From positions 1 through 64,000 of the forward strand of contig NZ_MCAS01000010.1 in NCBI RefSeq assembly GCF_003610895.1: a stretch of 64,000 nt of DNA, read 5' to 3'. This document shows, piece after piece, positions 58,426 through 64,000 of this stretch. The notes beneath the pieces are model-generated. The model was not told where the DNA came from and did no database searches. It worked only from the letters and a program-made list of their open reading frames with translations. This stretch comes from Paraburkholderia fungorum. Its GTDB lineage: Bacteria > Pseudomonadota > Gammaproteobacteria > Burkholderiales > Burkholderiaceae. The position numbers were made by a program, and so were the translations under genes. The number at the start of each line of letters is the position of its first letter. The first letter of the stretch is position 1.

Positions 58426-59319
58426 ATGCGCATAATCCTGATCACCGGTATTTCCGGCTCCGGCAAATCAGTTGCCCTGAACGCGCTTGAAGACGCAGGC
58501 TATTACTGCGTCGACAATCTGCCGCCGCGTTTTCTGCCGCAACTGGCCAACTATCTCGCCGACGACGGCCAGGAACGCCTCGCCGTCGCTATCGACGCGC
58601 GTTCGAGCGCCTCGCTCGACGAAATGCCCGCAATGATCCGCGACCTGTCGCGCGCCCACGACGTACGTGTACTCTTCCTGAACGCAAGCACGCAGTCGCT
58701 GATTCAACGCTTCTCCGAAACACGCCGGCGCCATCCTCTGTCCGGTTCCACCGCGCATGATGCGGACGTCGGTCTGTTGACGTCGCTCGCCGAAGCGATT
58801 GAACGCGAGCGCGAACTCGTGGCAGGCCTCGCAGAGTTTGGCCACCAGATCGACACCAGCAATCTGCGCGCAAACGTGCTGCGTGCATGGGTGAAACGCT
58901 TCATCGAACAGGAAGATGCGGGGCTCGTGCTGATGTTCGAGTCCTTCGGCTTTAAACGCGGTGTGCCGCTCGACGCTGATTTTGTTTTCGACGTACGCAC
59001 GCTGCCGAACCCGTACTACGATCATGAATTGCGGCCGCTCACGGGCCTCGACAAACCGGTGATGGATTTTCTCGATGCGCTGCCGGTCGTGCATGAAATG
59101 ATCGACGACATCGAAAAGTTTCTCGTCAAATGGCTTCCGCATTTCCGCGACGACAATCGTAGTTATCTGACGGTCGCGATCGGTTGCACGGGCGGCCAGC
59201 ACCGCTCGGTATTCATTGCGGAGACGCTTGCCGCGCGTCTCGCAACGTCGGCGAATGTCATTGTGCGGCACCGCGATGCGCCGATTCCTATCGGCGAATC
59301 ATCGAAGTTAGTGGCTTAA
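58426..59319 (+). CDS. rapZ: RNase adapter protein RapZ
   Basis: A 297-residue P-loop protein. Walker [32 protein letters not shown] at 7-14, Walker B-like LAVAIDARS, and the C-terminal RNA-binding half [36 protein letters not shown] and [17 protein letters not shown]. In E. coli it directs GlmZ sRNA to RNase E to control glucosamine-6-phosphate synthesis and binds GlcN6P. TATGAT (58396-58401) could be a local -10 box. Confidence 0.96.
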   Translation: MRIILITGISGSGKSVALNALEDAGYYCVDNLPPRFLPQLANYLADDGQERLAVAIDARSSASLDEMPAMIRDLSRAHDVRVLFLNASTQSLIQRFSETRRRHPLSGSTAHDADVGLLTSLAEAIERERELVAGLAEFGHQIDTSNLRANVLRAWVKRFIEQEDAGLVLMFESFGFKRGVPLDADFVFDVRTLPNPYYDHELRPLTGLDKPVMDFLDALPVVHEMIDDIEKFLVKWLPHFRDDNRSYLTVAIGCTGGQHRSVFIAETLAARLATSANVIVRHRDAPIPIGESSKLVA

Positions 59320-59358
59320 CCGGCCGTATCGCGCGGCCTCAACTCGAAGCGTTGCGCC

Positions 59359-59991
59359 ATGTCTTCTTCTACAGTGCTTGCCGATGTGCCGCTGTTTCCG
59401 CTGCATACGGTGCTGTTTCCAGATGGATTGTTGCCACTGAAAATCTTCGAAGCGCGCTACCTCGACATGGCGCGCGACTGTTTGCGCGACAAAACACCGT
59501 TCGGCGTGTGTCTGCTGAAAAGCGGCGCCGAAGTGGCGCGCGCTGAAGAGCCTTCGGTACCCGAAGCAATTGGCTGCCTCGCCGAAATCGAAGAGTGCGA
59601 TGTCGAAGCCTTCGGCATGCTGCTGATTCGGGCACGGGGCACGCGGCGGTTTCGCCTGCTGTCGCATCGGGTGGAAACGAGCGGTTTGCTGGTTGGCATG
59701 GCGGAGCCGCTCGGCGACGACATACCGCTCGAGGGCAATGAGCAACTGGCCAAGTTCGGCGCGTGCTCGGAAGTACTCGAACGGATCATCGCCACGATCC
59801 GCGAACGCGATCCCGACAGTTTGCCGTTCGCGGAGCCGTTCAGACTGGAAGATCCGTCATGGGTGTCGAACCGGCTCGCGGAAGTGCTGCCGATCGCCCT
59901 TCGCGCAAGGCAAAAGCTTATGGAATTGCAGGACGCGGGCGCGCGAATCGACGTGGTTCATCACTATATGCAGCAGCATCAGCTACTTTGA
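59359..59991 (+). CDS. LON substrate-binding domain protein
   Basis: A 210-residue stand-alone LON N-terminal domain: VPLFPLHTVLFPDGLLPLKIFEARYLDMARDCLRDKTPFGVCLL, GTRRFRLLS, then a helical part ending RQKLMELQDAGARIDVVHHYMQQ. No ATPase or protease domain. Such proteins occur widely in proteobacteria; the role is not defined. Start ATG 59359 fits. It is 39 bp after rapZ and convergent with mutY. Confidence 0.88.
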   Translation: MSSSTVLADVPLFPLHTVLFPDGLLPLKIFEARYLDMARDCLRDKTPFGVCLLKSGAEVARAEEPSVPEAIGCLAEIEECDVEAFGMLLIRARGTRRFRLLSHRVETSGLLVGMAEPLGDDIPLEGNEQLAKFGACSEVLERIIATIRERDPDSLPFAEPFRLEDPSWVSNRLAEVLPIALRARQKLMELQDAGARIDVVHHYMQQHQLL

Positions 59992-60031
59992 TTCGGCGTC
60001 GGTTGCCCGGAATCGTTTTGCTGGTGATTGC

Positions 60032-61093
60032 TTAAATCAACGAGCCCTGCAAGCCATCCAGCAGTTTGCGCACCGGCGCGGGCACGCCGAACGAGTCGAG
60101 ATCGCTTAGTGGAACCCACGCGGTATCCGCGTCGCCTAGCGCGGAGAATGCGCCCGCACCGCGATCCAGCTCGACGAGCCGCGGCTCGATATCCAGCTTG
60201 AAATGCGTAAAAACGTGCGTAAGCGGCGCGAGCGGCGAGGCTGCGCCTTCGCCGCCGAAGGCGCGCGCGCGCTCGGCGAGTGCGGCTTCGTCAGCGGCTT
60301 CGGGCAGGCTCCACAAGCCGCCCCAGATGCCTGACGGCGGGCGCTTTTCCAGCATCACCGCATTACCGTCGCGCAGCACCAGCATCCATGTGCGGCGTGT
60401 CGGCACAGCTTTCTTTGGCCGTGCCGTGGGCAGTACACGCTGACGTCCGGTCACGTTGGCCACGCAGTCGACGGCGAACGGGCAGCGCAGGCAATCCGGC
60501 TTGCCGCGCACACACAGCGTTGCACCGAGGTCCATCAAGCCTTGCGTGTACGCACTGACGTCGTTTTCCGATGCGTTGGACGGCAGCAGCGATTCCGCCA
60601 GCGTCCACATCGCATTCTCGACTTTCTTTTCACCCGGGAAACCTTCGACACCGAATACACGCGCCAACACGCGCTTCACGTTGCCGTCGAGAATCGTGGC
60701 CCGCGCGCCGAATGCAAAAGAGGCAATGGCCGCCGCCGTCGAGCGGCCGATGCCCGGCAATTCCGCGAGCGCGTCGGCCGACGCGGGAAACGCACCGCCA
60801 TGCTGCTCGACGACCACCTGCGCGCAGCGGTGCAGATTGCGCGCGCGCGAGTAGTAGCCGAGGCCGGCCCACAACGCCATCACATCGTCCGCCGGCGCGG
60901 CGGCGAGCGAGGCCACATCCGGACAACGCGCAAGAAACTTCGCGTAGTACGGAATCACCGTCGATACCTGCGTCTGCTGCAGCATGATTTCCGACAGCCA
61001 GATGCGATATGGATCACGCGTGTTCTGCCACGGCAGGTCATGACGGCCATGCTGGCGCTGCCACGCAATCAGCCGCGCGGAAAAATCAGACAT
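60032..61093 (-). CDS. mutY: A/G-specific adenine DNA glycosylase
   Basis: A 353-residue base-excision enzyme removing A opposite 8-oxoG. LPWQNTRDPYRIWLSEIMLQQTQVSTVIPYY is the N-terminal signature, HhH-GPD region LAELPGIGRSTAAAIASFAFG with the catalytic Asp in ATILDGNVKRVL, Fe-S cluster cysteines in CVRGKPDCLRCPFAVDC, and a C-terminal Nudix-like 8-oxoG sensor domain (about 225-345). ATG 61093 (MSDFSARLIAWQRQ) matches the family length; ATG 61147 would add 18 residues. Downstream of mutM on the same strand, forming a GO repair pair. Confidence 0.95.
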   Translation of the reverse strand: MSDFSARLIAWQRQHGRHDLPWQNTRDPYRIWLSEIMLQQTQVSTVIPYYAKFLARCPDVASLAAAPADDVMALWAGLGYYSRARNLHRCAQVVVEQHGGAFPASADALAELPGIGRSTAAAIASFAFGARATILDGNVKRVLARVFGVEGFPGEKKVENAMWTLAESLLPSNASENDVSAYTQGLMDLGATLCVRGKPDCLRCPFAVDCVANVTGRQRVLPTARPKKAVPTRRTWMLVLRDGNAVMLEKRPPSGIWGGLWSLPEAADEAALAERARAFGGEGAASPLAPLTHVFTHFKLDIEPRLVELDRGAGAFSALGDADTAWVPLSDLDSFGVPAPVRKLLDGLQGSLI

Positions 61094-61154
61094 AACCGGG
61101 AAAGCAGACGCAGCGGACGGAGCAGACGGGCTTATACGAGATGGCATTGAAGAA

Positions 61155-61985
61155 TTAACGCTGGCAGGTGGGACAGAAATACGTGGAGCGCTGCCCCTGC
61201 ACGATCTGTTTGATCGGCGTTCCACACACGCGGCATGGCAGCCCCGCGCGATCATAGACGAAATAGTCGAGCTGGAAGTAACCGCTTTCGCCATCGCTGC
61301 CGACGAAATCACGCAACGTGCTGCCGCCCTTCTCGATCGCTGCGGCGAGCGTGACGCGCACCGCGTCCGCCAGCAGGTCGTAGCGCACGAGCGAGACGCG
61401 ACCCGCTGCGGTGGTGGGCCGGATACCGGCGCGAAAGAGGCTTTCCGAAGCGTAGATATTACCCACGCCGACCACGATCTCCCCCGCCAGCAACGCCTGT
61501 TTCACCGACACCTTGCGCCCGCGCGTGAGCCGGTGCATCAGCGCGCCGGAAAACGCCGGCGAAAACGGCTCGACACCAAGGCCCGCGAGCAGCGGATGCT
61601 CCAGCACATTGCCGGTTTCGCGCGGGTGCCACAGCACCGCGCCGAAGCGCCGCGGGTCGCGATAGCGCAAAATGAATTCGTCGAAAATCCAGTCGATGTG
61701 ATCGTGCTTCGCCGCAGCCGGCGGGCGCGGCACATGGCGCAGCACACGCAGCGTACCGGTCATGCCGAGATGCACAATGAACCAGCCGGCATCGATTTCG
61801 AACAACAGATACTTGCCGCGCCGCTCTACCTTGCGCACCACGCTGCCGCGCAAGGTTTTCGCAAGGTCCGCCGGAATCGGCCAACGCAGCGCGGGCGTGC
61901 GCACATCGACGCGTTCAACCTTGCGCCCGGACACATACGGTTCGATTCCCCTTCGGGTAACCTCAACTTCTGGCAACTCTGGCAT
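61155..61985 (-). CDS. mutM: Formamidopyrimidine-DNA glycosylase
   Basis: A 276-residue Fpg/MutM that excises 8-oxoguanine and formamidopyrimidines. The mature N-terminus [16 protein letters not shown] carries the catalytic Pro2/Glu3, [29 protein letters not shown] is the H2TH region, and [26 protein letters not shown] is the C-terminal zinc finger. Length is standard. Divergent from the TPR protein gene across 87 bp; followed by mutY. Confidence 0.98.
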   Translation of the reverse strand: MPELPEVEVTRRGIEPYVSGRKVERVDVRTPALRWPIPADLAKTLRGSVVRKVERRGKYLLFEIDAGWFIVHLGMTGTLRVLRHVPRPPAAAKHDHIDWIFDEFILRYRDPRRFGAVLWHPRETGNVLEHPLLAGLGVEPFSPAFSGALMHRLTRGRKVSVKQALLAGEIVVGVGNIYASESLFRAGIRPTTAAGRVSLVRYDLLADAVRVTLAAAIEKGGSTLRDFVGSDGESGYFQLDYFVYDRAGLPCRVCGTPIKQIVQGQRSTYFCPTCQR

Positions 61986-62072
61986 GTCTAACTGGTCTGC
62001 AACTTGCGTGAGTGGTTGTGCGCTTATTGTAGCGAGCGCGTTACAATCGTCCGAAACATTGAACGGATTTCC
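61986..62072. promoter_or_regulatory. Divergent promoter region mutM / TPR gene
   Basis: 87 bp. On the plus strand TACAAT (62042-62047) is a good -10 box for the TPR gene, 25 nt before its ATG; no -35 at ideal spacing is clear. Confidence 0.4.
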
Positions 62073-63914
62073 ATGAACTTGTCCTTCGTGAAGCTGTTTT
62101 CGAAGCGCCCGGCTAGCGCATCCCGCGTGCTGCAGGCCGTGTCCGCTCGCCGTATGCTCGGTACCGCCGCGCTCGCCGTCTGGGCGCTGGCCGCCGTGCC
62201 TGCGCACGCGCAGGATCCATCGCCCGACTCGGATGACACCTCCGTCACCCTGCCGGACCCGCTCGGCCCGGCAACGGCAGAAGACCAGAAGTCCCTGCCG
62301 AACGTGCCGTTGTCCAGCCAGATCGTATTCCAGGTGCTCGCCGCTGAAGTCGCGTTGCAACGCGACCAGCCGGCGCCCGCCTACCAGACCTACCTCGCGC
62401 TCGCGCGCGACACGCACGATCCGCGCATGGCGCAACGCGCCACGGAAATTGCGCTGGCCGCGCAAAGCCCATCGGACGCTTTGGCCGCCGCGCAATTGTG
62501 GCAGCAGTATGCGCCGGATTCGGAACGCGCCGCGCAACTCGACGCATCCCTGCTCGTGCTGTCAGGCAAACCTGACGACGCCGAACCGGTACTCGCGCGA
62601 GAACTCGCGAAAGTGCCGGCCGACAATCGCGGCAGCGCGATTCTGGCGCTGCAGCTGCTGCTCTCGCGCGGTCCCAACCGGATCGGCGGCTTGCACGTGT
62701 TGCAAGACCTGCTGAAAAACGACCTGAACCGGCCCGAGGCGCAACTGGCCATCGCACGCCAGCAACTCGTTTCCGACGACGCACCGGGTGCGCGCAAATC
62801 GCTCGAACAGGCGCTCACGCTCAAGCCCGACTATCTGCCGGCCGCGCTGATGCTGTCGCAGATGGGTCCGGAGGAGCGCAAGGAAGGGATCGCGTCGCTC
62901 GAAAAGTATGTGCAGCAGAATCCGAAATCGCATGACGCGCGTCTCGCGCTCGCCCAGATGTATCTCGCGAGCGACCGTCTGGACGACGCGCAAAAGCAGT
63001 TCGAGGTCATGCACAAGAACAACGCGGCCGACCTCACGCCGCTGATGGCGCTCGCGCTGATCAAGATCCAGCAGAAGAATTTCAACGACGCGCAGACCTA
63101 TCTGACCCAGTACGCGCAGCAAGCTGAAAAAACGCCGGGCGCCGATCCGGGCCAGGCGTATATCTATCTTGCGCAACTGGCGCTCGAACAGAAGAACGAA
63201 GCGGCCGCAAGCGACTGGCTGAACAAGGTTTCTCCTTCAAGCCAGCAATTCATGCCGGCCCAGATCACGCGGGCTCAATTGCTCGCCAAGCAGGGCAAGA
63301 CGGACGACGCGCGCAGGTTGCTGGCCAGCCTGCAGTCACCCGATCCGCGCGACCAGGCGCTGATCGCACGCACCGACGCCGCCATTCTGTTCGACGCGAA
63401 GCGCTACCCGGAGGCGGAAACACGCCTGCAACAAGCAACGGCCGCCTTCCCCGACGACCCCGATCTCACCTATGACTACGCCATGTCCGCCGAAAAGACC
63501 GGTCATTACGATGTCATGGAAGCGCAACTGCGCAAGCTGATCCAGACGCAGCCGGACAATCCGCAGGCATACAACGCGCTCGGCTATTCACTTGCCGATC
63601 GCAACCTGCGCCTGCCGGAAGCCGACAAGCTGATCGAGAAGGCATCGTCACTGGCGCCGAACGACGCGTTCATCATGGACAGCGTCGGCTGGGTCAAGTA
63701 CCGGATGGGCAATACGACAGACGCAATCAAGCTCCTGCGCAAAGCGTACGACCTGCAGCCGAACGCCGAAATCGGAGCGCACCTCGGCGAAGTCTTATGG
63801 AAAACCGGAGCGCAGGATCAAGCCCGCGCTGCCTTCCGCGATGCGCGCAAGCTCGAACCGGACAACGACACATTGGTCAAAACGCTGCAACGTCTTCAGG
63901 TAAACGATCTTTGA
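62073..63914 (+). CDS. Tetratricopeptide repeat protein, exported
   Basis: A 613-residue TPR protein. A signal peptide ([20 protein letters not shown], after a basic N-region of about 27 residues) precedes at least nine helical repeats, e.g. [134 protein letters not shown]. It probably acts in the periplasm or at the outer membrane as a scaffold. Its stop shares a base with the next ATG (TGATG), linking it to the lolB-like gene as in other Burkholderiaceae. Confidence 0.88.
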   Translation: MNLSFVKLFSKRPASASRVLQAVSARRMLGTAALAVWALAAVPAHAQDPSPDSDDTSVTLPDPLGPATAEDQKSLPNVPLSSQIVFQVLAAEVALQRDQPAPAYQTYLALARDTHDPRMAQRATEIALAAQSPSDALAAAQLWQQYAPDSERAAQLDASLLVLSGKPDDAEPVLARELAKVPADNRGSAILALQLLLSRGPNRIGGLHVLQDLLKNDLNRPEAQLAIARQQLVSDDAPGARKSLEQALTLKPDYLPAALMLSQMGPEERKEGIASLEKYVQQNPKSHDARLALAQMYLASDRLDDAQKQFEVMHKNNAADLTPLMALALIKIQQKNFNDAQTYLTQYAQQAEKTPGADPGQAYIYLAQLALEQKNEAAASDWLNKVSPSSQQFMPAQITRAQLLAKQGKTDDARRLLASLQSPDPRDQALIARTDAAILFDAKRYPEAETRLQQATAAFPDDPDLTYDYAMSAEKTGHYDVMEAQLRKLIQTQPDNPQAYNALGYSLADRNLRLPEADKLIEKASSLAPNDAFIMDSVGWVKYRMGNTTDAIKLLRKAYDLQPNAEIGAHLGEVLWKTGAQDQARAAFRDARKLEPDNDTLVKTLQRLQVNDL

Positions 63915-64000
63915 TGCGTCTTTCCCGCTTGATCTCTTATCCCCGGGCGCCGCGTGGCGCTGCGCTCGGGTTCGTAGCGGCAGCGGTTGTCGCGTTGGCC
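63914..64000 (+). CDS. lolB: Probable outer-membrane lipoprotein LolB (3' end cut by window)
   Basis: Only the first 29 codons are visible: [29 protein letters not shown], a basic N-region and hydrophobic stretch consistent with a lipoprotein signal whose lipobox would lie just beyond the window. Overlap with the TPR gene stop and the neighbourhood (mutM, TPR) match the common lolB-ispE position. The identification rests on context. Confidence 0.55.
   Translation, partial: MRLSRLISYPRAPRGAALGFVAAAVVALA

Overview
The window reads as chromosomal DNA of a Burkholderiaceae beta-proteobacterium, most likely Paraburkholderia or a close relative. The basis is high GC with dense coding, the typical Burkholderia order kdsD-kdsC-lptC-lptA-lptB-rpoN-hpf-ptsN-hprK-rapZ, the mutY/mutM/TPR/lolB junction, the ssb-MFS-uvrA neighbourhood, an OmpC-type Burkholderia porin, and a dispersed repeat family that I associate with this group. 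No tRNA, rRNA or CRISPR array was seen.

Layout. 1-3262: ilvA (missing only a few codons at the left edge), a 5'-nucleotidase and queF. 3263-4285: a mirrored repeat pair between convergent genes. 4286-8594: a D-amino-acid module (RidA, N-acyl-D-amino-acid deacylase, RpiR regulator, divergent PLP D-amino-acid deaminase). 8692-16174: accessory metabolism and envelope genes (MarR + DHA2 exporter, EcsC protein, HSL-type esterase, CHRD protein, porin, LysR). 16289-24020: a signalling cluster of three NarL-type response regulators, an aquaporin and a 1496-residue BvgS-like hybrid kinase whose start overlaps the aquaporin stop. 24392-26700: MFS transporter with divergent LysR. 27192-32487: a B-family (ba3-type) heme-copper oxidase operon with seven c-type heme motifs. 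32488-34141: a small accessory patch with a second mirrored repeat pair, a truncated IS3-family end, a remnant of a colicin E5-like tRNase domain and its intact immunity gene. 34452-37197: chemoreceptor and DUF4239 protein.

37313-64000 is mostly core genome: ssb, MFS, uvrA, AI-2E-type permease, PepSY membrane protein with a Fur-like site, purU, a Nudix protein, a LysE exporter, apt, a CPA2 K+/H+ antiporter, Kdo synthesis and LPS transport genes, sigma-54 with the nitrogen-PTS genes, a LON-domain protein, mutY, mutM, a 613-residue TPR protein and the first codons of probable lolB.

Most interesting observations: (1) the three-regulator/aquaporin/hybrid-kinase cluster, whose aquaporin has a substituted selectivity filter; (2) the colicin E5-like toxin remnant and orphan immunity gene beside an IS end; (3) the repeat arms that begin 10-18 nt after a stop codon in all three intact copies and sit in mirrored pairs around unrelated cores of about 270 bp; (4) a stem-loop abutting a start codon that holds the Shine-Dalgarno in its loop. 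Family calls rest on motifs and memory of family sequences; no database search was run.
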